Below are positions 52,019 through 63,910 of a stretch of DNA of 64,000 bases, piece by piece. The translations under genes were made by a program, and so were the position numbers. Source of the stretch: Proales similis. Taxonomy: Eukaryota; Rotifera; Eurotatoria; Ploima; Proalidae. Below the pieces are notes generated by a model, which had not been told where the DNA came from, ran no database searches, and was given only the letters and a program-made list of their open reading frames with translations. The stretch's first letter is position 1. Every line of letters begins with the position of its first letter. The stretch is from contig JAGVRJ010000002.1 of assembly GCA_019059635.1 (NCBI GenBank), positions 1,364,001 through 1,428,000 of the forward strand, given 5' to 3'.

Positions 52019-54050
52019 CTAATTGTTTTTTGTGAGATCTGAATATGCGGGTGCCGTAATGGCGGTCAGCGCGGCTCCTATTCCACTTCCGTCTTGCGAC
52101 AGCACACACTGGTACTTGAATTTTTAAATGATATAAGTCAATGGTTTGCAAGAGAGAGAGAGAGAAATAGAATTCTGTAAATGATCATTAGCGCGAATGT
52201 GGCACAGTTAGAATCGACGCAGCCCTGAATCGAGATTGATGCTCTGACTTGTCGCTTTTTCAAATCAAGGAATGGATGAGTGAAAGAATGGACAGTGCAA
52301 ATTTGATGATTGGGCATCGAGTTTGGATCTAAAAAAAGAAAGAAAAAAGAACAAGAGCCACTTACGCGAATGTGGGGCTGCACCAACATCTGCATGGACT
52401 TTTCCATGTGCCGCTTGAATTTGGGATGGAAACGGTAGAGAGAGCCGTCGACAGCGATCGTCGTGTTCTGCTTGTTTATGTGATTGAGCAATACGGCCAA
52501 GCCTGCAAGCAAAATACGCTCATTTAATTATTCAGACGCGAACGCAAGCAAGAGTACGTTACCTGCAGCAGCGAGCTGGGCTGCTCTTCGAGAAACGAGT
52601 TTGCAAACGTATTGAACGATAGCGCAGTCGTCGTGAGTCGGCCGGTCTAGGCCGAGCTGTTCGAGCACCATCTTTGTGTGTCTGAATGTCACGCCCGAGT
52701 CGGTCTCGATCTCCGACACATATTTTGTGTAAAAGCTGCCCTTGGTGCACAACGCTTGGCGATAGTCAGATGTCCATGTGTGGTCTCTGTGACCTTCAAA
52801 TAGCAAGTCCTTCTCCCACAAGTCGAGGATCACTAGACGAACTATCTCGCCCATGTACATTCCGGACATCATTTTCTCGTAACTAAGCGGCGAAAACTTG
52901 AAAGCCTGGAAATTGATGCACCATGGTGATGGAATACTTACATTTGCTTGTTGGGATTCAACGAGGTCTTGTCTACTTCGACATCATACTCGGTGCGCAA
53001 AAAGTCAAGGCATCCGTTGTCACCGAACGCTCCCCATTCCATGTTGATGATTACCTGCTTGGGATCATCTCGATCCTCGTCCCAGGTGCCGACATTGTCG
53101 AGATTTTCCACATAGCAGGCGTTGGAGCCCGTGCCCAGGATTAGGCCTATTCGAGTGTTCTGGTCGTTGTATGCGGCTGCCATCAGGGTGCCGACTGTGT
53201 CGTTGACCAAAGCCAGCACTTTGACCTTAATATCGCCTCTTCTCTCAATGGCCTCTTGCAGCAGTTTGACCACGTCCTCGCCAACCACGCCGCTGCACGC
53301 GAATCCCTTTGTCCAGGTTGCCAAGGTCGCCGACGCAAGGCCATGCTGATTGCATGGAAACGAAAACGTAAATCCCAACGGGTAGATATTGTTGTTATTT
53401 ATGAGACTCTCCGCACTCATAAACCCGGCCAAGCATTTTGCAATGTGATCGAAAAGTTGACGTCCAGTGCCGATCATGATCGATTGGGGAATTAAAAACA
53501 CTTTTGATTTTACTCGAATTTCTCCGGCGTCCAAATTGACGAGAAGCACTCTGAAGTTGGTGCCGCCCAGGTCCAGAGCGAGAATGTCGCCGCGCTCTGA
53601 TCCGTCAGGCAGCGAGCGAACATAAGTGGGAAACATCTTTACGTCGGCGCTGCTGTGGGTCTTGGGGTTGAGACCTCGATGCATTTCTTCAAGCATCAGC
53701 GACATCACCTTGTTAAGGTCGTCCTTTGAAAGCTTGAAGCGACCGAGCACTTGTTCAATGGTGTCGCTCTTGTCCGTCTCTTTGATATTGAAGCGAGCCT
53801 GACGTCGAGCTAGTTGATAGCCGACATAGAACGCCGAGCCGAACGCAAAAGCGCTCGCCAAGCTAATGCCCAGCATTTTCTTCAGAGCAGATGCGGTCGT
53901 GTCGCGAGCCGCTTTGCCTGATTCAGCGGCCGCATTCTTTCCGGTGGCGACCGCCAGCGATTTGACTCCGTTTCCGAATAGTTCATTTTGGAGAGAGCTC
54001 AAATAGCTACCGGCCGTGCTCAATATTCCCGAAGATGGTTGAGAATCCAT
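52019..54050 (-). CDS. Hexokinase with N-terminal membrane segment
   Basis: Four exons on the minus strand, 54050-52942, 52882-52563, 52502-52366 and 52114-52019, with introns of 59, 60 and 251 bp; 553 aa. It is one hexokinase unit preceded by about 95 extra residues. These include a hydrophobic segment at about 59-80 (LGISLASAFAFGSAFYVGYQL) followed by basic ARRQAR, which suggests membrane anchoring. The core has ALDLGGTNFRV (phosphate site), LGFTFSFPC, LATWTKGF, LVNDTVGT with catalytic D284, LILGTGSN, NMEWGAFGD and the C-terminal QDGSGIGAAL. It phosphorylates glucose and related hexoses with ATP, the first step of glycolysis. It is a single ~50-kDa catalytic unit, unlike the duplicated vertebrate HK1-3. 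The start is the first ATG of a continuous frame. It lies head-to-tail with NCAPD2 and PP1. Confidence 0.95.
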
Positions 54051-56046
54051 TGCTTCACTTTATTTCGCAGAGAATTTTACTCAATTTAACTTGTAATTTG
54101 GATCTTTTTTTTGCTCAATAATTTAAGTAAATAGTAATAATAATAATAGCTTGCAAAGTATTTGAGTTGGTATGCGCTATTTACGCTTGCTTGGCTCAAA
54201 TTTCTAAATCAAATTCGGAGAATTTAAATTTAAAAGGAAAAAAAAATCGGCCGTTTGCGAATGCATGCAAATATATATTGCAGCCGGTTTCGCCCACATT
54301 CTCCTCTCACAGCTCATAGTCTTGACGAGCGAACGCAAATTAAAATGCGGTCGAATGTCTTAAATCAAACGACTATGTAAAGTTGGCGTGTGCGCGTTTC
54401 ATGTTTGCTAGAGCAGGCTACATGCATCTGGTAGAAGCAGAAAGCGTTTTCTCCTTCATAAGCTTACACTTCCAATAAAATTCGATCTCAGAATATGGTA
54501 TAATTTATGCCCACCAGTGTTTTCTAACATAAATTTTTTATAATAATTATTTACAGAATAATCGAGCGCGTTGAAAGCGTGTTTAAAACTGGCGCCCCAC
54601 CAATTAGAGCTTGAAAATCACAACTCGAATGACGTATGCTCTCTCACTGACATGTAGCATCTAAGCTTACTAGTGACGATTGGCCGAGCAATAAAACACA
54701 CACACATTCATGCATGCAACGTTCCGCACCCCACCTCCGGAAACACAGACACACACACACACACACACCAACACACTGTGGCCTCTTTCCTCTTTTTTTT
54801 TTTTGATGAGTTTGTTTGAATGAAATCAAGCCAGCATCATTTTACTTGAACGAAATTACTCGCATTCAACAGCACACAAGCAACACGCCCTCTTTCTTGT
54901 GTTCCCTTGCAAATCTTAATTAAACAAGCATTTCACATTTCAGCTGCGGTTGATGCCACCCGAACCAGTCCGCGCGCGACTATTGGCCCAAACGGCAAAA
55001 TGAGAACGAATGCTGAATATAGCGACTTTTTCTCTTCGCATTTTGTTGGCTCAAACTTGATATTGAGTTTGAATTATATCAAAGTCCTTTGAGCTAGTTT
55101 TGTCCGTATAAATTATGATTATGGCTGAGCGCTTTTTATTGATTATGTAGCTAAACCAGAAATACGCGCTCTGTATCCGAGCTTATTTTGCACTGACGGA
55201 CAGAAATTTGTAAATTGCTCAAATAAAAATGAACAAAGTTTACAAACAGCCCGCACACACACGCGCGCGCATGCCTTGCAGTTGAAAGCCACATTTGGAA
55301 TGCAACTAATTCTAGCTGAGGTTAATTATGGGCCCGTTTTTTTTTAAATTCTACCTCCTCAGTTTACTCTGCTCAGCCTCGTCTTATTTATATCCAAGTT
55401 TTTCCCTCTCAAAGTCAAGAACTCTGCTAAATTGCGAAATTGCAAGCTATTGCGAACTTAATTTCTTGCCTCAAGAATGTTAGTTGAGCCGCTCATTCTC
55501 AGACTTGGTTGTGTCAGTTTAACAATGCACACTTGCATAATAACAGCATGACTGTGCCTCATTCAAAATTTCCTCTCCGCTTTCATTCTCTCGCTCCCTG
55601 CCTCTTTCTCTCTCTCTCGCTCTCTTTCTTTTGCCGCTTTGATTTGGTTTCAGTTCTTTAAACAGCAAGCTTGGCAAAGCCAGATGATCTTTACGAACTC
55701 GATTAAACGATCTCGCTCGATTTAATCTGAATTTTGCTGGATCGGCCAATTTGTGCTTCGAGCTATTCGAGTCGCTCTTCTCGTCCAGGGTAACTTATCT
55801 CAGCGAGCGAAGATTTAAAAAATTTGCCACATATCTATAATGATGTTTGAACTTTAAAACAGATAAAGAAACGAGCCGCTCGTATCGGCTCAATATAAAG
55901 CAAGATAAGACTCCAAATGAAAGACAGAAAAGCGTTCTCATTGTGGATTTTTATTTCATTTTATACCAAAATGTAAATTTATCGAACTGAACCCAAGCGA
56001 ATTTTTACACGAAAATTTGCAACTAATTTGAATGCCTGTCTAAATT
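54051..56046. other. Interval between NCAPD2 stop and hexokinase start
   Basis: About 2 kb, AT-rich near the hexokinase start, with (CA)n at about 54748-54769, a T-run at 54794-54804 and a CT-rich tract near 55580-55630. A minus-strand AATAAA at about 55955-55950 is the likely NCAPD2 poly(A) signal. No coding signal is seen. Confidence 0.5.
54748..54769. repeat. (CA)n microsatellite
   Basis: About ten CA units upstream of the hexokinase gene. Confidence 0.75.
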
Positions 56047-59000
56047 CTAATCGCTGTCAAGCGAAGAGTCGCTATCTGAACTACTTGAACTTGAAACTTG
56101 TTTCCTGGCCTGTCGTTTAGCCTGGGTGCGTCCCGCGCGCTCTTTGGCCGGTGCATGGGGCCGCTTGCTGGGCTGAGTGGGCGGCTCCTCTTCAGACTCG
56201 CTCTGCTCCTCGTCCTCATCCTTTTCTTGGCCCATGTCTTGGTCTGTTCCTTTCTTTTTGACTTCGTCGATCTGCTTCTCAAGCTCGTCGATAAGGAGGC
56301 GCGTTTCGTTTTTGAGGTTGGCCACTTTGCGAGCGTTTTTCAATATGATCTGCTTGAACGTGTCGTAGACTGTCGGTATGCACAGCTTGTCCGCATACCA
56401 TTTGAACGAGCCCTTAAGTTTCTTGATGCTCCCATCGCTGAGCTGCAGTTTGGACAGACAGAAGGCCAGATCGCGGCATTTGGCCTCGTTCTGACTGGCC
56501 TGGCGGAACGCGTGGCAAATCTTTTCAACCAACGTCTCGCAATGCTTGTCTCTCTTTATGTAGCCGAACAAGAACGTTATGATGCTTTTGAACTCCTCTT
56601 CGCTGAGTCGAGTCTCGCCCAGCTCGTCTCCTTTGGCTGTGCGACATGCTCCGCCGCTCAGCTGGCTGATGATGTCTGGCATGGCGTTGTAAATGATCAG
56701 GCCGTTATTGCGCTTGGACAGCTCGGCAAAGAACAACTTGGCCAGGGAGGCGATTCGCTCGTTTGAGTCAATTGTGCATATCGCAATCTCGTATATCTGT
56801 CCTCTCGTCTTTATCATCTCCTTGAGTATCAAATGGGACAGCACTCTGATCGTGTTTATTCTCACGTCGATTGAGCTGTCACGCAGCGGCGCGTACATGT
56901 GACTTGTCCACGGCTCGAGAGAATTCGGAAATCTGTAGGCAAGATCGGCAATGCCGACGATCAGCTGAGAGCGTACATTTTCGATTGGCGACTTCTCGAC
57001 CAAAGTGAACAAGAGCTGAAGATTGGGCTCGCATATTCGCGTCGACAGCAGCATGAGTCGAACCAGAGCGTTGGCGCACGCGATCTGAAGCTGCGGATGA
57101 CTGAACGCGGCCGGCTCCTTGAGCACTTTGCACATGGCCGGCAAGAGCCAAGTTAGAAGGCCACCGGTCGCTGTTTGAACTTCGATGCTCTCCACAAACG
57201 CCAGCTCTACGTCGTCGGCTTCAGCTCCTTGCAGGCCCATCTCTTCTTCGATGTTGTTGGACGAATTGGACAAACTGACTCGGCCGCCCGGCGAGCTACT
57301 CTTCAACGATTGTCTTTTGGTCTTTTTGCTGGCGCCTTCAACGTTGGATCGATTTTCTTTGTTTGCTCTTCGCCGACGAAGCTCGCTCAATACGGTCTGG
57401 TCCAGAAATACAACCAACTTGGTGGCCATCAGAGAGACAATGGTGAAGTATCGGCTGAGGAGATTGGCATCCGATTGCTCAACGCTCTCGTCCGACACCA
57501 GACCCGCTCGCTCGGACATTGACTTCAACAGAGGCGTGCAAATGTTGGCCGGGTTGTCTGCCAGCGAGAATATGCAGTTGAGTGCTTTTTGGGCGAACGG
57601 AGTCCACAACGAAGCGTTGGGCATCTCGAAGCTTTTGATCAAGAGCTCGCTAAGTTTATCGAACAGCTGATGCGAGTTGGCCAGCTTGAATGGCTCGGCG
57701 TCTTTGTCGCGGCCCGCTTTGCCAGAGGATCGCGAGACGATCGAGCTTAGCGCTTGACACGCCTCGGCCATGCAAGCCAGATCGAGATCGTTCAGCTCAG
57801 CTGGAACGTCGAATCCGATTCGGATCAGCTCCTGCATGTTGGCCATGCCTTTTTCGGGTATTTGTCTGAATACCATGCCCAAGAGAATGAGCGCGTGGAG
57901 TCGACACTGCTGCTGATGCTGGTCGCCTCTTTCTGTCTGCGATGCGAACAAGTCCCACAAGAAGTTGATGGTCTGATTGTCGAGCTCGCCACTCTTGGCA
58001 AACTCGCCCATCAACTGCTCGAGCGCTTCTCTTTCGATTATGGTCAGGCCTTGCGAGAGCTTGATGAGCTGTTTGCAAATGTTCACAGGCGAGTTGTCTT
58101 TCAAGTAGAGACGTTTGTAAGCTTGCACGACCGCGTCGCGAATGTTCTTCTCGGACGAGAACATGAGCGAGAGCATTCGACGTATTCCCGAGACCATGTC
58201 GGAGAGGCCATGCTCGTAGCAAGTGACAAAGAACGAAATGACCTCGAGCACATCTGTGGGCGTGTTGCTCGACAAGAGCTGACTCAGCTTGGGAATGGCG
58301 TTCTCAATCTGCTGCAGAAACTCTTGCATGTCCTTCAAGTATTTCACTTTGCTCTTTTGAATCAATAAAAGCTCGGCGTGATGCGCGTCGTTGTCTGGCG
58401 ATTCTTTCTCCGCATTCGTCTCGTTCAGCGCTTGTTCTTGGTCGCTCGGACCGACCATTCTGTTGAGCTGCTCGACCAGGCCCTCTTGTGCTTGCGCTTC
58501 TAAGCGCTCGAGCTCGCTCTGCTCTTTGCCCAGCTCGGCCTGAACCTTTTCCATGCTCAGCTCGACGCTTCGAATTCCGAACGGATTTTTTCTTATCAAG
58601 TCGCAAAGGAGCTGAAACGCGCTCTTTCTCACACTCGACGCCGAATCTTCCATTCGACCGATGCAGCGTCTCATCACTTCGTTTATGTACTGAAGCGGCA
58701 GCGCGTCTTCTTCGCAAATTCGCCGCCACAATTGCAGCGTTCGCGATCGCACCATCGCGTTCGAGTCGTGTAAATGTTCACACAGAGTGTCCAGAAGTTC
58801 GTTTCGAGTCTGCTTGAGCTTGAGGTCGTCCGCGGTGCGCTGATTGAGAACCCGACAGACAAGCTCGGCGTACGTGTGTAGAACAGCGTTTCTCATCAGA
58901 TGCGACTCGTCGTCGAGCAAATCTTGAACCAGACTCAAGTAGGGCAAATAGTGAGAGGCCAGTCGATCGGCCAGATCCATGAGAAACTGGGCGTAGCACT

Positions 59001-59874
59001 TTGAAGCTGAGCCCTCGTTCTCGTTCGAGCTGGTGTGGGCGAACTCTCTCAGCACGTCGGGCAGTATGGACTCGTGCGAGAGCTGTTTGACGCACGTTTC
59101 AATGAGATCGGCGTAGATGGCACTCAAATGCTCGTAATGAGGCAGCGTCTGCGTGATCATCACACAGGCCGAGTACGAGTGGTTGTAGCGTTTGATGAGA
59201 ATGCCCAGTAAGTGGCAAAGATGCTCGCGCAGGCTCTTTCTGTTCTGAGGCTTGATGCTGTTGTGCTGGCATGTTTCCATTAGCTTGTAGCACAGGTTGC
59301 TCACAAATATGACAAATTGCTCCTCGGCTATCGGAGGGTCCCAGAGGCGGTGCAGATTTTGAGAGAACAACTTTGACAGAACGTCGAGCATGTTCTCTCT
59401 GAGCGAGTTCCACTCGCAGCGGTCCTCCTCGCCACCAGTGGCAGCCGCTTTCTTCTTTCCTTTGCTTCCAGCGCCGCCGCCGCCGCCTTGCATAAAGTCG
59501 CCGTCCGATTTGCTGACCACTAGTTGCTTTTCCAAATGCGTGCCCAATTCAACAATTAAATAAACAAGCATTTTGAGGCATGTGAGCAACTCGGTCCTGG
59601 TCTCGCTGCTCAGACGATCGCCAAGAGCTTTCTTCAGCTCTCCGTCGAACAGCTGCCCGGCTCGGACAAGTGTGTCGAGTATCTCTGCGATTGTCTGCGG
59701 CTTGAGCTGCTTGGCATGAACAAGGCAGCTGTACAAGACGACGAACTGCTCGCGAATGCATTTTGCCCCTTGGCTCTTGATCTGACGCTCAGACTGGGCC
59801 AGTTTGCTCTGGGCTTCCTTCACTCCCAGCGTGTCGTGCACGGAAGGCAGGAGGCTCTCTATGAACATGGCCAT
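56047..59874 (-). CDS. NCAPD2: Condensin complex subunit D2 (NCAPD2/Cnd1)
   Basis: One uninterrupted exon of 1,275 aa on the minus strand, starting MAMFIESLLPSVHDT. It is a HEAT-repeat protein throughout. Diagnostic stretches are LVQDLLDDESHLMRNAVLHT, LQLWRRICEEDALPLQYI, IADLAYRFPNSLEPW, VRINTIRVLSHLILKEMI and AKLFFAELSK, with IYNAMPDIISQLS close behind, the Cnd1 domain. The C-terminus is an acidic segment, then a basic KRQARKQ stretch and a Ser/Asp tail, typical of Cdk/CK2-regulated ends. NCAPD2 is the condensin I HEAT subunit that loads the SMC2-SMC4 complex on mitotic chromosomes. Vertebrate orthologues are about 1,400 aa. The ATG at 59874 is preferred over the longer open frame, which has no upstream ATG. 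The lack of introns contrasts with most neighbours. Confidence 0.95.
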   Translation of the reverse strand: MAMFIESLLPSVHDTLGVKEAQSKLAQSERQIKSQGAKCIREQFVVLYSCLVHAKQLKPQTIAEILDTLVRAGQLFDGELKKALGDRLSSETRTELLTCLKMLVYLIVELGTHLEKQLVVSKSDGDFMQGGGGGAGSKGKKKAAATGGEEDRCEWNSLRENMLDVLSKLFSQNLHRLWDPPIAEEQFVIFVSNLCYKLMETCQHNSIKPQNRKSLREHLCHLLGILIKRYNHSYSACVMITQTLPHYEHLSAIYADLIETCVKQLSHESILPDVLREFAHTSSNENEGSASKCYAQFLMDLADRLASHYLPYLSLVQDLLDDESHLMRNAVLHTYAELVCRVLNQRTADDLKLKQTRNELLDTLCEHLHDSNAMVRSRTLQLWRRICEEDALPLQYINEVMRRCIGRMEDSASSVRKSAFQLLCDLIRKNPFGIRSVELSMEKVQAELGKEQSELERLEAQAQEGLVEQLNRMVGPSDQEQALNETNAEKESPDNDAHHAELLLIQKSKVKYLKDMQEFLQQIENAIPKLSQLLSSNTPTDVLEVISFFVTCYEHGLSDMVSGIRRMLSLMFSSEKNIRDAVVQAYKRLYLKDNSPVNICKQLIKLSQGLTIIEREALEQLMGEFAKSGELDNQTINFLWDLFASQTERGDQHQQQCRLHALILLGMVFRQIPEKGMANMQELIRIGFDVPAELNDLDLACMAEACQALSSIVSRSSGKAGRDKDAEPFKLANSHQLFDKLSELLIKSFEMPNASLWTPFAQKALNCIFSLADNPANICTPLLKSMSERAGLVSDESVEQSDANLLSRYFTIVSLMATKLVVFLDQTVLSELRRRRANKENRSNVEGASKKTKRQSLKSSSPGGRVSLSNSSNNIEEEMGLQGAEADDVELAFVESIEVQTATGGLLTWLLPAMCKVLKEPAAFSHPQLQIACANALVRLMLLSTRICEPNLQLLFTLVEKSPIENVRSQLIVGIADLAYRFPNSLEPWTSHMYAPLRDSSIDVRINTIRVLSHLILKEMIKTRGQIYEIAICTIDSNERIASLAKLFFAELSKRNNGLIIYNAMPDIISQLSGGACRTAKGDELGETRLSEEEFKSIITFLFGYIKRDKHCETLVEKICHAFRQASQNEAKCRDLAFCLSKLQLSDGSIKKLKGSFKWYADKLCIPTVYDTFKQIILKNARKVANLKNETRLLIDELEKQIDEVKKKGTDQDMGQEKDEDEEQSESEEEPPTQPSKRPHAPAKERAGRTQAKRQARKQVSSSSSSDSDSSLDSD

Positions 59875-62800
59875 TCTGAATCGCACTTGTTTTGTCTGTG
59901 TCTAATTTGGCTGCGTGATTCTCTACAGTGGCGTTCGAAAAATGGCGCGATTCTGCCCAATCAAATGACCTTGACATCCAAATTTAGCAGAATACATTGC
60001 ACAATTAACTAGTCACTCGATCAAGCCTGCTATTGCGATTCTTGTGCCCGTTCTGATTTTAGTTGTCGGCTTTGGTAGTTTGTTTTCAAGTTTATTTCAA
60101 ATAATTCGCAAAATAGAAAAACTCGAACAAGTGCCAAGAACCAGGGAGAAGAGACAATGCTGGGATTTTTTGCCACTTTGGATCAAGATAAATCAATCGC
60201 ATCTTGTTTTTGTATCTTCTTGCCGCCGCTACAGACGAGAGAAAGAAGTAGAGTTGGGCGTCTGACAATCAAAACTATGGCATGCTGGCTTGTTGCTAAT
60301 GAAACGTCGAAATTAGGAATGCGAATTGTGACAGAAATAAATCAAGCGAATGGGGATGCCGAGCAGAGGCACAGAGAGACCAATACAATAATTTAGAGAG
60401 GAGAAAAGTGACGAATGAGAGATGCGCGCGCAGCCAGAAGCGCCATTGAATCCAATAAATGCGTTCAGCATTTTATTGGCTGCCTTTTGCTAATGTGCTT
60501 TTGCTTCTCGTCTCGGCCTAAAATGGGCTCGCATTCTCTGATCGCATTAAATTTCAGTGATTATTCATTCTGGACTGGCGCGATGATAAGTCACTCTTGC
60601 TAATAGGCTGATATCAAAGCCCATTTGTCAAACGTAGAGCTGCATGAGAAAACATTTTTATTAGCGAGCGATTCAAAGCAGATTTGGACAGATTGATGCA
60701 AATAGGAGTTTGCTGCTTGTCTCTTTAGCTTATATTCCTCAATAGTCTACTTGCTTGACTGCGTATTGAACGCTGCCCTAATTTACAGAATTGACGACCA
60801 CGCTGCTACTAATCCCATCCGAGCGGCGCTGCAGACGCTGCTATTGCTCGTCTATTGCTTTCTTATTGGCTGCAGTCTGATTTCTGCCTTCTATTTCATT
60901 AATTCATTTGATACTTGCTCTCTGTCTCTTTGACACTGATTAGCAGATAGCAAGTCAACAAATGATTGGTGCGCCATCCGAATAGACTCTCAACTGTGCA
61001 ATAAGAACAAGTTGATGAACAAGTTTGATGAGTTCACTGAATCGATAAGAGTTTCGAGCCGATATAAGCTCAGGATGGGCTTCTAACTTTTATCTTAATA
61101 AAACCATTCGCACACTCAGCCCGCGTCGACCAAGACGACAAACACGCCAAATAGAGGAAAAGCCAATTTGCTCGAATGATCTTTTTTTTTTCAATAATGC
61201 TCTCTGCGATCGAGTTGATTGATAAATATTTCGAATAGTTTCGTTCTTGTTTATATCTGCTCCTGTCTATCTGCCTGTATGCGATTAGTGTCGTGCCTAT
61301 GTCTGTGTATGGATGTGTGGGCGAGAATGGGCTACAGATGTCTCAGAGTGGGCAATGAGCTGCTGGTGTCTAGGAGCAAAAGTCAAAACCAAAATTAATT
61401 TGAGCATTTGTCCCAGCCTTGGGCAGTTTTCGTGTGAACACAAGCTGATCAGACAGCGATCAGGCCAAATACATCTCCAACATCAATCTAAATATATTTC
61501 TTCTTTATTCTCGTTTCCCTCGATAAGAGTATGATGAAGAAACACTAGCCAGAGGTGTGAGGAACGCAAATATTTCCAGCTCTCTTTAATCTATGTGATT
61601 AGCGATGACGAGAGCGAGAGAGAGAGAGAGAGAAAGAGGAGGCATTCAAACAAAAAGCCCTATTGAGTCTAAATTAAATTAGAAGCGCACGCTCAAGCCA
61701 ACAAATGAGCGTCGTCGTCGTCGGTATGTGCGCCTCGATGGCTTACGGATTCGCTTTCTCTATTATTTGATTAATGACGCATTGCCAAATGATCAAAACC
61801 AATTAATACCATTTAATGATGTCGACAATAATTGCATTGTTAGTCAGTCTGGCATAAAACAGCAGGGCGGTTCGGAATCAAATCTCACGTCCTCGGCCTG
61901 CAGACCAGGCATGTGCCGTTCTACCTTTCTCTTTTATTCTCCTCTTTATGTCTCTCTTAAGTGAATGGCTTCAGTCAACTTTATTGCTACCACTAATCCA
62001 ATCACGCTTTTCAATTAGACCTACGTCCTGTTGAGATCGAAGCTGCTGCCATCATACAAGCCTACCTTGTCTTTTTTGCTTTTTTTTATTATCCTCTCTC
62101 TCTCCCTCGCACAAACACACAAACTCGCCTTCTCTTCGTTTCGACGTTCAGTCAGCGCAGCATCGGAAAAAAATCATCGGCCATCTTTCAAAGAGACAGA
62201 CAACAATAGAAAAAGGAAATCGAATTTGAACACAAATCGTCGCAGTCACGGTTTACTACTGCAACGTTAATTAGAATCTATCATGACCAACTTCGCTCCG
62301 GACGTTTGTGTGTGTGTGCTTGCCTCCATCTCTCTCTCTCTCATTGACTGGTCGTTTGTGTGTTTTATTTAAATTATTATTTTCATTGATCTTTTGGCAT
62401 TCGACTGGCTAGTACGAGCAGCGTGCTTTCATGGTTGAAATGTTCGGCGACAAATAAACAGGCTTCGCGTGATAAGCATCGCTATGCTCAAAGAGAGAAA
62501 AGAGCGGCGTTAATCGTCTCGTCTCTTCATTTGTTTAATTCGTCGTCGTCGTCTTTCAAGAGTATCTTTAAGGCTTACTCAGACGCCAGAGAGAGAAAGG
62601 CTAGCCCTTGACACGCTAAATATCAATCATAAATTAAACGCAACCCTTTCGAGTCTAATTGAAGGATTGAAAACTCGGCGTAACGATCTTTTACGATACA
62701 TGCCGCCATCATTCATGCGCACGTCATTTATTCGTCTACAGGCAATGCTGCGTCCAACTTTCTTCGTTTCGTTTTATTTCTATCTTGCCATTGTTCATTA

Positions 62801-63821
62801 CACAGCATCGTTTGGGAGCCGTTACTCAAACGATGAAAGCAGCGACCGGTCCAATAATTAGGTAACCGGCAAATTAATTAAATTTAGCATTCGCTTTCAT
62901 GAGCTTTCAGACCTCATGCTGGCTGTTAACAAATCTAAATAAAATAGCAAGCACGCGTGCACATACCGCCTGACAAATTCTATTTAATAGCCCGGAGCCG
63001 AGTAATCTGACGCATCGATTGTGTTCGCATTCTGTGTGTCTGATTGTGACTTGTGCAGAGGCTATTTTGACAAAAACCAAACGAACGGACACTGCCTAGC
63101 TTCCTTTTGATAAGTGAGCGTCTCCATGTCGATTGGCCGACTGGGAGCGATAAGCTTTTCACCCGAAATTCGACTCGCCACATTAAGACTGTCAATACAG
63201 CCGGTGCCTTAAATCCGCCGTGTAAGCCTTTTTTTCGATACTTTGAGATCGGCCGACACCATGTCGCTTATCACAAGATGTGAAATTGCGCCTGTTGAGA
63301 TTAGGCTCCTGCCTGCCTGCCTGTGAGAGATTTCAGTTGTTTGAGCCCATAAATACACGGTCGCCGCGGCCGTCTCGTTTTCTTGTTGACGGCTTTGGCG
63401 CCGCTATCGCTTTTTTTTGTCCTCATTCAGGCTTTCGGTGCTTGCAGCGGCCTGTTTCTTTGGCTCCTGCTAATCGCGTCTCTAAATCTTTTATTATTTT
63501 GCCTACGTATTGTATTTATGCGGAACGATTCAAGTCATTGTGTGCAGGCTCTGTGTGCTTCGGTTTGTGTTGTCAACTCTCACGCAGCTAGCTTCTTCGC
63601 ATAGGCGCCCACACTTTACAACCGGTTACTTCATTAGTGCACATTAGCTTCGTCTTTATCTGATTACACTTTTCTTCGTCCTTTTCTATTTTTAACCGGC
63701 TTTTGTGGTTCAGTAGGAGTGATCTGCACTTTCCAGAAAAAAAACCCTGGTCTCTCTCTTTGACGTTACTTAAATGAGAGGGAAAAAACAAACAGTTCTG
63801 CACTTGTTGCGGATCATTTTC
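59875..63821. other. Gene-poor interval upstream of NCAPD2
   Basis: About 3.9 kb. It contains (GA)n at about 61614-61634, CT-rich tracts near 62093-62106 and 62330-62341, and many short open frames without domains. The NCAPD2 promoter should lie just above 59875. I see no RNA gene. Confidence 0.4.
61614..61634. repeat. (GA)n microsatellite
   Basis: About ten GA units in the NCAPD2 upstream region. Confidence 0.7.
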
Positions 63822-63827
63822 TTTATT
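63822..63827 (-). terminator. Minus-strand poly(A) signal at right edge
   Basis: TTTATT on the plus strand (AATAAA on the minus strand), downstream of the candidate partial C-terminus at 63911. Confidence 0.35.
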
Positions 63828-63910
63828 TCCAAAGTCAGCGTAATTTTTTTTTCTATTTTCCTATTCCTCAATGGCAAAGCTATGGCCTGAATCAAATAGA
63901 ATTAAGTTAA

